Assembly: GCF_024733845.1 (NCBI RefSeq)
Contig: NZ_JANRHG010000018.1
Location: 1-47,827 of the forward strand
Direction: 5' to 3'
Length of the DNA: 47,827 nucleotides
Origin: Neomoorella sulfitireducens
GTDB lineage: Bacteria; Bacillota; DSM-521; Neomoorellales; Neomoorellaceae
Shown here piece after piece: positions 23,819 through 31,942 of the stretch. Numbering within the stretch: the stretch's first letter is position 1; each line of letters starts with the position of its first letter. A model generated the notes under the pieces. The model was not told the DNA's origin, did not search any database, and was given only the letters and a program-made list of their open reading frames with translations. Position numbers and translations under genes: made by a program.

Positions 23819-24709
23819 ATGGCAGGAGAGCAACTGCCGGCAGCAGATACCAGTTCTTTAACAGCCGCCCGCAGGCAGTTGCAGCAGGCCTTGCAAAATG
23901 GCAAACTGGCCCATGCTTATCTCCTGGCGGGGGGTAGTGAAGCCGCCCGGTTGGAACTGGCCGGGTACCTGGCTGCAGCCTTGAATTGCCGGGAACCACG
24001 GGAAGGGGAACCCTGCGGCTCTTGTCGCTCCTGCCGGCAAATGGCCGGCGGCAATCACCCGGATTTTTATCTCATTCAGCCCCAGGGAAGCACTCTGAAA
24101 ATTGACCAGATCCGGGAACTCGAAAAGCTTTTAACCTTCAGGGCCTTCCAGGGAGGGGCCAGGGTGGCCGTCCTGGCCGGGGCCGATGCCATGACTGACG
24201 CGGCAGCCAACTGCCTGCTAAAAACCCTGGAAGAGCCTCCGCAAGGAGCTTATCTTATTTTACTGGCAGCCAGGCCGGACATGCTGTTGCCTACCATCCG
24301 GTCCCGCTGCCAGGAACTGCACCTTGCCCGGGAAGGCGGGGTTTCACCCGCCGGGGTAGCCTACTGGAACCGCCTGGCGAAGGCCGGTTTAGCGGCAAAG
24401 TTACAGGGTATCCTGCCGGAAATGGAAAAGGAAGACGATCTCCCGGGCGTGCTCCAGGCCATGGCCCTGGCCTGCCGGGATCAACTGGTCTGGCAATTAA
24501 CGGGAACGGCAACACTATTACTGCAGCCGGAGGATTTTTTACCGGTACCCGTGCCTCCGGGACGGCTATGGCGCTGTTTCCGGTTCATCCAGGCCGCGCA
24601 GGCGGCCGTTGAGCGCAACGGTAATCGCCGCCTGGCCCTGGAAGTGTTAATCTTCAACCTGGACCGGGAACTGGCACACACGCCGGGTTGGAGTGGTAGC
24701 TCCTCGTGA
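23819..24709 (+). CDS. holB: DNA polymerase III delta-prime subunit
   Basis: Clamp-loader subunit that opens the loader for the beta clamp. The product is about 296 residues. The AAA+ fold starts LQQALQNGKLAHAYLLAGGS; the P-loop is degenerate, as expected for delta-prime. A zinc site has cysteines in CREPREGEPCGSCRSCRQ. The motif DQIRELEKLLTFRAFQGGAR is followed by VAVLAGADAMTDAAANCLLK, then TLEEPPQGAYLILLAARPDM and LPTIRSRCQEL. Homology to dnaX is evident, but the order after tmk and the shorter length identify holB. ATG 23819 is seven bases after GGGGAGGAG; ATG 23816 is the alternative. Confidence 0.92.
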   Translation: MAGEQLPAADTSSLTAARRQLQQALQNGKLAHAYLLAGGSEAARLELAGYLAAALNCREPREGEPCGSCRSCRQMAGGNHPDFYLIQPQGSTLKIDQIRELEKLLTFRAFQGGARVAVLAGADAMTDAAANCLLKTLEEPPQGAYLILLAARPDMLLPTIRSRCQELHLAREGGVSPAGVAYWNRLAKAGLAAKLQGILPEMEKEDDLPGVLQAMALACRDQLVWQLTGTATLLLQPEDFLPVPVPPGRLWRCFRFIQAAQAAVERNGNRRLALEVLIFNLDRELAHTPGWSGSSS

Positions 24710-24767
24710 TACCTGGCTATAGCATCGTAATTATTAAAAAGGGTGAAAAACAGGGAGGTGAAAGAAG

Positions 24768-25577
24768 ATAGTTACTGTTGTTGGCGTCCGGTTTAAAAAG
24801 GCAGGGAAGATATATTACTTTGACCCTGGCGAATTGGAGCTTGCCAGGGGTGACCACGTTATAGTGGAGACTGCCCGGGGATTGGAATACGGGGAGATAG
24901 TTATCCCTCCCCGCCAGGTTGCGGAAGACCAGGTGGTGCAGCCGTTGCGGCCGGTTGTCCGCCGGGCAACGGCGGCAGATACCGAACAGGCGCATATCAA
25001 CCGCCAGAAAGAGAAGGAAGCATTTACCATATGCCGGGAAAAAATCGCCGAACACGGTTTGCCCATGAAATTAGTTGACGTCGAGTTTACCTTTGATGTG
25101 AGCAAAATCATATTCTACTTTACAGCCGAAGGACGGGTCGACTTTCGCGAGCTGGTAAAAAACCTGGCAGCTATCTTTCGTACCCGGATAGAACTACGCC
25201 AGATTGGTGTCCGGGATGAAGCCAAGACCCTGGGCGGGTTGGGTTGTTGCGGCCGGCCGGTTTGCTGTGCAACTTTTCTGGGTGAGTTTGATCCGGTTTC
25301 CATTCGCATGGCCAAAGAACAAAATCTTTCCTTAAATCCTACGAAGATTTCTGGCCTGTGCGGGCGGCTTATGTGTTGCCTGCGTTATGAGAATGAGGTA
25401 TATGAAGAAGCGCGTCGCTTCTTCCCACCCTACGGCGTGATGGTCCAGACACCGGCGGGGCAAGGCCGGGTTACAGGGCACAATATCCTTAAGGAAACCG
25501 TAATAGTCGAGCTGCCCGAGCAAGGTACTATGGAATTTCCCCTGAAAAGTATCGGGAGAGAAGAACATGAGCGGTAA
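24768..25577 (+). CDS. ricT: RicT/YaaT (PSP1 domain) protein, apparent ATA start
   Basis: In Bacillus RicT, with RicA and RicF, promotes mRNA processing by RNase Y and affects sporulation and competence. The 269-residue product has the family start VTVVGVRFKKAGKIYYFDPG. The PSP1 region contains LGGLGCCGRPVCCATFLGEF, and a second cysteine cluster reads ISGLCGRLMCCLRYENEVYE; these cysteines bind FeS clusters in the Ric complex. The only codon in the right place for initiation is ATA 24768, six bases after a perfect GGGAGGTGA. The next in-frame start, TTG 24834, has no ribosome site and would delete the conserved N-terminus. Continuous with holB (58-base gap) and overlapping yabA by 11 bases. 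Confidence 0.9.
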   Translation: MVTVVGVRFKKAGKIYYFDPGELELARGDHVIVETARGLEYGEIVIPPRQVAEDQVVQPLRPVVRRATAADTEQAHINRQKEKEAFTICREKIAEHGLPMKLVDVEFTFDVSKIIFYFTAEGRVDFRELVKNLAAIFRTRIELRQIGVRDEAKTLGGLGCCGRPVCCATFLGEFDPVSIRMAKEQNLSLNPTKISGLCGRLMCCLRYENEVYEEARRFFPPYGVMVQTPAGQGRVTGHNILKETVIVELPEQGTMEFPLKSIGREEHER

Positions 25578-25884
25578 TTTCGCAGATCCCCGGGGTGACA
25601 CATTGGCCATAAACCTGGCGGAACTGGAAGGGCGCCTGGGCGAGGTTTTAAAGGAAGTGCGGCGTCTCCGGGCCCTGGCGCGGGCCCTGGAGGAAGAAAA
25701 CCAGCGCCTCAGGACGATTATGTTTTCCGGACAGGCCGGGGAAGGGGGGCACCAGCAGCTCTTACGCTTTTACGAGGAGGGTTTTCACGTTTGCCCGCCC
25801 CATTTTGCCCGGGTGCGGGATAGTGATGGCTGCCTTTTCTGCCTGAGCTTCTTGGAGAAGAAGGGATTACCTCCCCATGGCTAG
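25567..25884 (+). CDS. yabA: YabA, replication initiation control protein
   Basis: A 105-residue protein with an N-terminal coiled coil (LEGRLGEVLKEVRRLRALAR then ALEEENQRLRTIMF) and a C-terminal zinc-binding domain with the pattern HVCPPHF...DGCLFC. In Bacillus YabA tetramers bridge DnaA and DnaN and limit initiation. The length is close to that of Bacillus YabA (119). ATG 25567 overlaps ricT, and the end overlaps rsmI by eight bases, so translation is likely coupled. Confidence 0.9.
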   Translation: MSGNFADPRGDTLAINLAELEGRLGEVLKEVRRLRALARALEEENQRLRTIMFSGQAGEGGHQQLLRFYEEGFHVCPPHFARVRDSDGCLFCLSFLEKKGLPPHG

Positions 25885-26716
25885 CTTGTACTTGGTGGCA
25901 ACCCCCATTGGCAACCTGGAAGACATTACCCTGCGGGCCCTCAAGGTCCTGGGGGCGGTCGACTTAATCGCTGCCGAGGATACCCGGCGTACCCGGGAGC
26001 TCCTCGCCCATTATGACCTGCACACGCCCCTGACCAGTTATCACCGGCACAACCAGGCCAGCAAAACTCCTTATTTATTAAGGATGCTCCAGGAAGGCAA
26101 GGAGATTGCCATTGTCTCCGACGCCGGCCTGCCGGGCATCAGCGACCCTGGCGAAGAGCTGGTGCGGCAGGCGATAGCTGCCGGCATCACGGTAGTACCC
26201 GTTCCCGGCGCCAACGCTGCCCTTGCGGCCCTGGTGGCTTCAGGATTGCCGGCCGGCCGTTTCGCCTTCGAGGGTTTTCTGCCCCGGACCGGGAAGGAAC
26301 GCCGGGAACGTCTGGCTGCCCTGGTAGCCGAGGAAAGGACCCTGATTTTCTATGAGGCTCCCCATCGCCTGGTGGCGACCCTCAAAGATTTAACGACAGC
26401 CCTGGGAGAACGGCGGGTTGCCGTTGGCCGGGAACTGACCAAAAAATTTGAGACCATTTGGAGGGGATTGCTCCCGGAAGCAGTAGCCCATTTCCAGGCC
26501 AATCCACCGCGGGGAGAGATTACCCTGGTAGTTGCCGGCGCCGGGCCGCCTCCCCTGCCGGCTTATGATCCGGCCCGGGCGGTGGCGGAAGTGGCGGAAC
26601 TGGAGGCGAGGGGCGTTGACCGCAAGACGGCTATGGCCAGGGTAGCCAGGCGTTACGGCCAGCCCCGGCGGGAGATTTACCGTGCCTGCCTTAATAGCAG
26701 GGAGTCAAAGTTATAA
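25877..26716 (+). CDS. rsmI: 16S rRNA 2-prime-O-ribose C1402 methyltransferase
   Basis: A 279-residue SAM-dependent methylase of the tetrapyrrole methylase fold. The start LYLVATPIGNLEDITLRALK, the AEDTRRTRELLAHYDL and TSYHRHN motifs, and EIAIVSDAGLPGISDPGEEL followed by VPVPGANAALAALVASGLP are all characteristic of RsmI. ATG 25877 overlaps yabA. The gene is last in the yaaO/tmk-to-rsmI block and ends in a terminator shared with the convergent abrB-like gene. Confidence 0.95.
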   Translation: MASLYLVATPIGNLEDITLRALKVLGAVDLIAAEDTRRTRELLAHYDLHTPLTSYHRHNQASKTPYLLRMLQEGKEIAIVSDAGLPGISDPGEELVRQAIAAGITVVPVPGANAALAALVASGLPAGRFAFEGFLPRTGKERRERLAALVAEERTLIFYEAPHRLVATLKDLTTALGERRVAVGRELTKKFETIWRGLLPEAVAHFQANPPRGEITLVVAGAGPPPLPAYDPARAVAEVAELEARGVDRKTAMARVARRYGQPRREIYRACLNSRESKL

Positions 26717-26718
26717 AA

Positions 26719-26747
26719 GGCGCCTGAAGGCGCCCCTGTTGTTTTTT
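26719..26747. terminator. Terminator between rsmI and the AbrB-family gene
   Basis: GGCGCC (26719-26724) and GGCGCC (26729-26734) around TGAA, three bases after the rsmI stop, then CTGTTGTTTTTT. An A-rich stretch upstream may let it work in both directions. Confidence 0.6.
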
Positions 26748-26775
26748 ACTTTGCTATCCTGCCCAAGCTATTTTT

Positions 26776-27033
26776 TTAAACAGCTTTAGCCTGCTGGCTC
26801 ATGGCTTCCAGGCATACCCGGCAGACGTTCTTGCCGTGGAAATTGACGACATCTTCCGCGTTGCCGCAGAAAATACAGCCGGGCTCATACTTTTTCAGGA
26901 TAATTTTCTCGTGATCGACGTAAATTTCCAGGGCGTCCTTTTCATCGATGCCCAGGGTACGCCGTAACTCGATGGGAATAACTACCCGGCCGAGCTCGTC
27001 CACTTTACGTACAACGCCTGTAGATTTAATCAT
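26776..27033 (-). CDS. AbrB/SpoVT-type transition-state regulator with C-terminal cysteine pairs
   Basis: An 85-residue protein. Residues 1-52 are a classic AbrB swapped-hairpin DNA-binding domain (STGVVRKVDELGRVVIPIEL then RRTLGIDEKDALEIYVDHEK). In Bacillus this protein represses many post-exponential genes. The C-terminal 30 residues contain CIFCGN and CRVCLEAM, a C-x2-C/C-x2-C arrangement suggesting a bound metal, unlike Bacillus AbrB, which ends in a different multimerisation domain. A promoter on the minus strand (27078-27106) and GGGAGGGGAAAG before the start ATG support expression. Its position between rsmI and metG is where abrB lies in Bacillus. Confidence 0.9.
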   Translation of the reverse strand: MIKSTGVVRKVDELGRVVIPIELRRTLGIDEKDALEIYVDHEKIILKKYEPGCIFCGNAEDVVNFHGKNVCRVCLEAMSQQAKAV

Positions 27034-27077
27034 GGCTTTCCCCTCCCTATTTCAACATGTTTCGACAACCTGTCTAT

Positions 27078-27106
27078 ATGGTACCAGTGTTTCCAGTAAA
27101 AGTCAA
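27078..27106 (-). promoter_or_regulatory. Promoter of the AbrB-family gene
   Basis: On the minus strand TTGACT (27106-27101) and TACCAT (27083-27078) with a 17-base spacer, 45 bases before the ATG. Confidence 0.5.
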
Positions 27107-27155
27107 CCATATTTTGGACAAAAAATTAGCCTTCTCGCGCCATTAGAGCCAAAAC

Positions 27156-27185
27156 TTGACAACTTGCTCTTTTTTTTAATATAAT
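27156..27185 (+). promoter_or_regulatory. Sigma-A promoter of metG
   Basis: TTGACA at 27156-27161 and TATAAT at 27180-27185 with an 18-base, T-rich spacer, 33 bases before the metG start. No T-box is present in so short a leader. Confidence 0.8.
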
Positions 27186-27217
27186 ACTCCTGAATTTGCC
27201 GAAGGGGGACGACTAGG

Positions 27218-29173
27218 ATGGGGGATAAGGTTTTTTACGTTACCACCCCTATTTATTACCCCAGCGATAAACTGCATATTGGTCATGCCCTGACGACCAC
27301 CATGGCCGATACCCTGGCCCGTTACAAGCGCTTAAGGGGCTACGATGTCTATTTCCTCACTGGTTCCGACGAGCATGGCCAGAAGATCCAGCGCAAAGCC
27401 CGGGAAGCAGGCCTGCCGCCCCAGGAATATGTGGACCGGATTGTGGCCACTTTCCAGGAACTCTGGCGCCGTCTTAATATTTCTTATAACGATTTTATTC
27501 GCACCACCGAGCCGCGCCATACGCGTGTAGTCCAGCAGCTGTTGCAGAAAATTTACGATCAGGGTGATATCTATAAGTCCACTTATGAGGGCTGGTACTG
27601 CACCCCCTGTGAAACCTTTTGGACGGAACGGCAGCTCAAGGACGGCAGCTGTCCTGACTGTGGGCGGCCGGTAGAACTGGTAAGGGAAGAAAGCTATTTC
27701 TTCCGGATGAGCAAGTATGCCGGCAAATTGCTGCAGTATATAAAAGAACACCCTGATTTTATTTTGCCGGTTTCCCGCCGCAATGAGATGATCAGCTTTA
27801 TCGAGGGCGGGCTGGAAGACCTGTGTATTTCCCGGACCACCTTTGACTGGGGCATACCGGTACCCATGGACCCCGGGCACGTCATTTACGTCTGGTTTGA
27901 TGCCCTTACCAACTACATTTCCGCCCTGGGCTACGGTACGGAAGACGATCACCTTTTCCATAGATACTGGCCGGCGGCCGTGCACCTGGTGGGTAAAGAT
28001 ATCGTCCGTTTCCATACCATTATCTGGCCCATCATCCTCATGGCTGCAGGCATTGAGCCGCCCCGCCAGGTTTTCGGCCATGGCTGGCTCCTGGTAGACG
28101 GGGGCAAGATGTCCAAATCCAAGGGCAATGTCGTCGATCCCATGGTGCTCATCGACCGCTACGGCGCCGACGCCATCCGTTATTTCCTCCTGCGAGAAAT
28201 GCCTTACGGCGCCGACGGTTACTACAGTGAAGAGGCTTTAATCACCCGTATTAATACCGACCTGGCCAACGACTTTGGCAACCTCCTCAGCCGGACGACG
28301 GCCATGATTGAAAAGTTCAACGGCGGGGTGATTGCCGCACCTGGAGCACCGGAGCCCCTGGACGAGGAATTAATAGCCACGGCCAGGGCCGTACCTGATG
28401 AGGTAGACGCAGCCCTGAACAATTTCGAGTTTGCACGGGCCCTCGCAGCCATCTGGCGCCTGGTGAACCGGGCCAATAAATACATTGAAGAGACGGCTCC
28501 CTGGGCCCTGGCGAAAGACCCCTTAAAGAAACCGCGCCTGCAGACGGTCCTTTACAACCTGGCCGAGGCCATGCGCCAGGCTACTATCATGGTGGGGCCC
28601 TTTATGCCTGGCGTACCGGCCCGGGTGTGGGAGCAACTGGGGCTTTCGGATGTCCCCGCTGCCCTCACCTGGGAGAGCCTGGCCACCTGGGGGGGCATCC
28701 CTGCCGGTACCCGGGTGAAAAGAGGTCCAGCCCTCTTCCCCCGCATTGAACTTAACGAACAGGAAGGAGAGGGACCGGTGGCAGTACAGGAGAAGCCGGC
28801 GGCGATGCCGGCTGGAGTTAAAGAAGGCACAGAAATTAACCCCGGGGAAGAAGAGATATCCATCGAGGAATTCGCCCGCATTAAACTAAAGGTGGCCGAA
28901 GTTCTGGCGGCCGAAAAAGTGGCCAACGCCGATAAGCTACTGAAGCTGGAAGTTAAAGTCGGTGACGAGCGGCGCACCATAGTGGCCGGCATTGCCCGCC
29001 ACTACCGGCCGGAGGAACTGGTGGGCAAGAAGGTGATCATCGTCGCCAACTTGAAGCCGGCCAAACTGCGGGGTATTGTCTCCCAGGGCATGGTCCTGGC
29101 TGCCGTGGACGGCGAGAATTTAAGCCTGATTACGCCAGAGCGGGTAATTAAAGACGGCGCCCAGGTAAGGTAG
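27218..29173 (+). CDS. metG: Methionyl-tRNA synthetase with C-terminal tRNA-binding domain
   Basis: A 651-residue class I synthetase. TPIYYPSDKLHIGHALTTT carries the HIGH motif (about residues 21-24). A knuckle with CTPC...CPDC (about 128-147) binds zinc. GKMSKSKGNVVDP is at about 296-308. An anticodon-binding helical domain follows (about 350-520), then an acidic linker and a Trbp111/EMAP-like domain from about 548 (IEEFARIKLKVAEVLAAEKV; GIARHYRPEELVGKKVIIVA; GIVSQGMVLAA). The fused C-terminal domain mediates dimerisation and tRNA binding. The strong promoter and ATG 27218 with AAGGGGGACG upstream make this a highly expressed single-gene unit. Confidence 0.97.
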   Translation: MGDKVFYVTTPIYYPSDKLHIGHALTTTMADTLARYKRLRGYDVYFLTGSDEHGQKIQRKAREAGLPPQEYVDRIVATFQELWRRLNISYNDFIRTTEPRHTRVVQQLLQKIYDQGDIYKSTYEGWYCTPCETFWTERQLKDGSCPDCGRPVELVREESYFFRMSKYAGKLLQYIKEHPDFILPVSRRNEMISFIEGGLEDLCISRTTFDWGIPVPMDPGHVIYVWFDALTNYISALGYGTEDDHLFHRYWPAAVHLVGKDIVRFHTIIWPIILMAAGIEPPRQVFGHGWLLVDGGKMSKSKGNVVDPMVLIDRYGADAIRYFLLREMPYGADGYYSEEALITRINTDLANDFGNLLSRTTAMIEKFNGGVIAAPGAPEPLDEELIATARAVPDEVDAALNNFEFARALAAIWRLVNRANKYIEETAPWALAKDPLKKPRLQTVLYNLAEAMRQATIMVGPFMPGVPARVWEQLGLSDVPAALTWESLATWGGIPAGTRVKRGPALFPRIELNEQEGEGPVAVQEKPAAMPAGVKEGTEINPGEEEISIEEFARIKLKVAEVLAAEKVANADKLLKLEVKVGDERRTIVAGIARHYRPEELVGKKVIIVANLKPAKLRGIVSQGMVLAAVDGENLSLITPERVIKDGAQVR

Positions 29174-29244
29174 ACCGCCGGCGGCACAGGTACTCTTTCG
29201 GGGAATTTACGCTGACATTTATTATAATGCTGGCTATTATATAC

Positions 29245-29298
29245 TTGCCGGCGGCGCGCCGCCGTAAATGATGCTTTAAGGCGGAGTACCGCCGGCAA
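29245..29298 (+). repeat. Large GC-rich inverted repeat between metG and tatD
   Basis: TTGCCGGCGG (29245-29254) is the exact reverse complement of CCGCCGGCAA (29289-29298), with smaller palindromes inside (GGCGCGCC). CCGCCGGCGG also occurs at 29175-29184. A second stem-loop (CCCGGG...ACCTG...CAGGT...CCCGGG, about 29306-29336) follows. These could form structured RNA ahead of tatD or an imperfect terminator of metG; no T tract is seen. Confidence 0.5.
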
Positions 29299-29371
29299 AG
29301 ATTCCCGGGTTTTAACCTGAAATTCCAGGTGCCCGGGTTACACCCCGGGCGGCAGGGGAAGGAAGTTTTTG

Positions 29372-30142
29372 ATGACAGGACTTATTGATTCCCATGCCCA
29401 CATTAACGACCCTGCTTTTGCCAACGACCTGCAGGCGGTCCTGACCCGTTTGCAGGAGGCCGGCGTAAAGGCCGTAATCAACGTGGGTTATGATATAGCC
29501 TCTTCGCGGCGGGCGGTGGAGCAGGCCCACGGTTGGTCCTTCATCTACGCTGCCGTGGCCGTCCATCCCCACGATGCGGTTACTTTCGATGCCGAAGCAG
29601 AGGCGGTCATCGGTGGCCTGGCGAGGGACGGACGGGTAGTGGCCATTGGCGAAACGGGCCTTGACTACTATCGCAACCTATCGCCCCGGCAGCGCCAGCA
29701 GGAGGTCTTTCGCTGGCACCTGGAGCTGGCCCGTTCTTTGCGCTTGCCGGTAATTATTCATGACCGCGACGCCCATGGAGATACCCTGCGGATTTTAAAA
29801 AAGGCTGGGCCTTTGCCGGCCGGCGGCGTCCTCCACTGTTTCTCCGGCAGCTGGGAAATGGCCCGGGAGTGCCTGGAGATGGGCTTTTATATTTCCCTTG
29901 CCGGGCCGGTGACCTTTAAAAACGCTACCAGGCTGCGGGAAATAGCTGTAAGGGTACCCCTGGAGCAGTTACTCATCGAGACGGACTGCCCCTACCTCAC
30001 CCCGGAGCCCTACCGCGGCCGGCGCAACGAGCCGGCTTACGTGGGCCTGGTGGCCGCGGCCATCGCTGCCGCCCGCGGCCTGGCGCCGGAAGCCGTTGGC
30101 GAAGCCACCGCGGCCAACGCCCGGCGCCTGTTTGGGATTTGA
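29372..30142 (+). CDS. tatD: TatD-family metal-dependent deoxyribonuclease
   Basis: A 256-residue TIM-barrel hydrolase. LIDSHAHINDPAFANDL carries the HxH metal site near residue 8. The remaining ligands are visible in VAIGETGLDYYRNLSPRQRQ, LPVIIHDRDAHGD, GGVLHCFSGSWEMARECL and LIETDCPYLTPEPYRGRRNE. Family members act as 3-prime-5-prime exonucleases in DNA repair or quality control. ATG 29372 follows AGGGGAAGGAAG; TTG 29369 is adjacent. The position after metG matches yabD in Bacillus. Its TGA stop directly abuts the stop of the convergent ATPase gene. Confidence 0.94.
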   Translation: MTGLIDSHAHINDPAFANDLQAVLTRLQEAGVKAVINVGYDIASSRRAVEQAHGWSFIYAAVAVHPHDAVTFDAEAEAVIGGLARDGRVVAIGETGLDYYRNLSPRQRQQEVFRWHLELARSLRLPVIIHDRDAHGDTLRILKKAGPLPAGGVLHCFSGSWEMARECLEMGFYISLAGPVTFKNATRLREIAVRVPLEQLLIETDCPYLTPEPYRGRRNEPAYVGLVAAAIAAARGLAPEAVGEATAANARRLFGI

Positions 30143-31270
30143 TCAAAAAAATTCCCGCAGCACATAATCACGGAACATCGGCTCAACGAATGCATAAGAC
30201 CCGCGCCCCTTCTTCTCGATCACTGTTTTAGCCAGCAAATGATCTATCGTCCGCTTAATTTCATTAGGATTGGCGTTTTCTATGCTATAAATGCTGGTTC
30301 CTGTGGCAATGCGCTTTAATACCTGGCGTCCGGTGAAACTCAGGTTTAGATCGTCCAGTAATTCATCGTAGATGGGTGCAAGAGTCAGCAGGGCGCGATC
30401 ATATCCCAAGCGTACAATCTCAAGAGATATGGTGTCCTGCCCGGCTTCAAGCAATGCGTAGTATAGTTCGGAACATACAACCATCGTGTCCTGGGGGTGC
30501 CCTCCGGTTTTCCGGGTAATCTCCTGTATTGCTTCCGGGGTAGATGTTATTCCCCTGGTGCGGAACTTTTTGGCAATATATTCCACCCAGGCCGTTTCGG
30601 GAATCGAGGGTATGGGAAGAATGGTGGCGAACCGGTAAAAGGCTTCCTTTTTGTCAGCGAATAGGGTTTTCATCATGCCCCCTTTTGATCCCAGGAACAA
30701 GTAGGCCACATCTTCTTGATTTTGAAAATAGGAACGCATCTTTTTATAGATTTCCGTCCCTGCTACCCGGGAAGCATCTTGAAATTCATCGAACAGGATA
30801 ACTACCGGCTTTTTATCCCGTTTGGCCAACACCCCGGGCAAGTTCAGCGCATAGTCAAGCAAGGCTTCATCACTTTGGTCGCCTTGCGAAAGCCCCAAAT
30901 CGAGCTCAAGGTCCTGGAGCTTAATTGCCAGTTTCGCAGTGCCGACAATGGTTTTAGTCCGGTCTTTCCACGCGTCGATTGTCTTGCGAATGCCAGTCCT
31001 GTTTTCCAGGCAAGCGTTAATCAGCGCAACGGCCAGATCGCGCTTGCTGGAAAGCCGGAAAAGATCAACTGAAGCGATATAAAAACCTTTTATCTTTAGC
31101 TGCCTTAGCACCTCATGAGCCAATGAGGTTTTTCCTATGCGCCGTGGGCCGTAAAGCATGACGCTTTGACCCTCAGAGAGCCTAGTTATAAGGGAGGTAA
31201 TGAAGTCCTCCCTGTCGACGATATCTTCTTCCGCAACAGGACCGCCGATGGGAAATAGCTTACCTGGCAT
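30143..31270 (-). CDS. Archaeal-type AAA ATPase with C-terminal winged helix
   Basis: A 375-residue protein of the ATPase_2/MNS class, common in archaea and thermophilic bacteria. An N-terminal segment (GPVAEEDIVDREDFITSLIT) precedes Walker A (VMLYGPRRIGKTSLAHEVL, about 38-55). Walker B is VVILFDEFQDASR (about 160), sensor I is in VAYLFLGSKGG, and a C-terminal winged-helix-like region ends GRGSYAFVEPMFRDYVLREF. Function is unknown in most members; some belong to mobile elements or defence/stress systems. ATG 31270 follows AGGGG; TTG 31276 is possible. Composition is AT-richer than the neighbours, and a decayed transposase lies immediately upstream, which supports recent acquisition. It has no partner gene in view. 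Confidence 0.88.
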   Translation of the reverse strand: MPGKLFPIGGPVAEEDIVDREDFITSLITRLSEGQSVMLYGPRRIGKTSLAHEVLRQLKIKGFYIASVDLFRLSSKRDLAVALINACLENRTGIRKTIDAWKDRTKTIVGTAKLAIKLQDLELDLGLSQGDQSDEALLDYALNLPGVLAKRDKKPVVILFDEFQDASRVAGTEIYKKMRSYFQNQEDVAYLFLGSKGGMMKTLFADKKEAFYRFATILPIPSIPETAWVEYIAKKFRTRGITSTPEAIQEITRKTGGHPQDTMVVCSELYYALLEAGQDTISLEIVRLGYDRALLTLAPIYDELLDDLNLSFTGRQVLKRIATGTSIYSIENANPNEIKRTIDHLLAKTVIEKKGRGSYAFVEPMFRDYVLREFF

Positions 31271-31369
31271 TATCAACGCCCCTAGATATTATTATCTATG
31301 ATTATTACTTATTATGTAATATTATATTACACAAGGCGTAATAAAGCAATATTGTCCCGACAAACCTTT

Positions 31370-31690
31370 CATAAAACTTGCCGCTCGGTGGTATAGTTCT
31401 GCTCATAGAAGAACTGGGCGTGGGTGATGAGGCGCGAGGCGTCATCGATAAAGGCGATGAGGTAAGTCTGCCTTTTACCCCGGCCTACCTTAAGGTAAGG
31501 GCGGTACATGATATCCCCTTGTCAGAGCTCATTCACCCGCTGGTGAGAAAAGTGTTTAATTTCCTTTTTTCCTGGCTGGCTTCGGCAGGAGAGGGCGGAC
31601 AGGGATGCTGGTTCAAATAACGGTAAAAGGTTGATAGAGAAACCTTATCATGAGTACCCCTCCATCTTTGACCAGTTCATCATAGAGCAT
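31370..31690 (-). pseudogene. Decayed DDE (rve-type) transposase fragment
   Basis: Reading the minus strand from about 31690, one frame gives DKVSLSTFYRYLNQH, a shifted frame gives KEIKHFSHQRVNEL, a TGA, then QGDIMYRPYLKVGRGKRQTY and LIAFIDDASRLITHAQFFYE. The W-QGD-M-x-P...LIAFIDDASR pattern is the integrase catalytic core of IS481/IS3-like transposases; the TGA replaces the expected tryptophan codon (NELW-QGD). At least one frameshift, one nonsense codon and loss of the C-terminus (stop soon after NYTTERQVL) show it is dead. Coding similarity may extend to about 31780. No terminal inverted repeats were found. The rest of 31271-31942 holds AT-rich promoter-like DNA for the ATPase. Confidence 0.75.
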
Positions 31691-31853
31691 CATGCCGTTA
31701 AAGCGGGGCTTTTCTGCCCTTTTGGCCTCGATTTTGAAGGCCATATCTGGTTACCCGCCGGCTTTACCCCCGGTCGGAACGATAGCCTGGCTTTAACCCC
31801 CAAAACTCGCTCCAGGAAATAGAGGCATACCGCTTGAAATAAGTATAATCCTT

Positions 31854-31878
31854 CCTGCCTCCAGGGCAGGATTTTTTT
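31854..31878 (+). terminator. Orphan intrinsic terminator
   Basis: CCTGCC (31854-31859) / GGCAGG (31865-31870), loop TCCAG, then seven T. No intact gene precedes it on this strand, so it may be a remnant of the inserted element. Confidence 0.6.
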
Positions 31879-31942
31879 ACGAGTATAAAAGAGGAATATT
31901 CTGGCAAGGCTATAGCTGGCATGATATGGAAGGAGTGACCCC

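Noticed and set aside
31378..31620. Plus-strand frame of 80 codons
   Set aside because: It is the reverse of the transposase catalytic core read on the minus strand.
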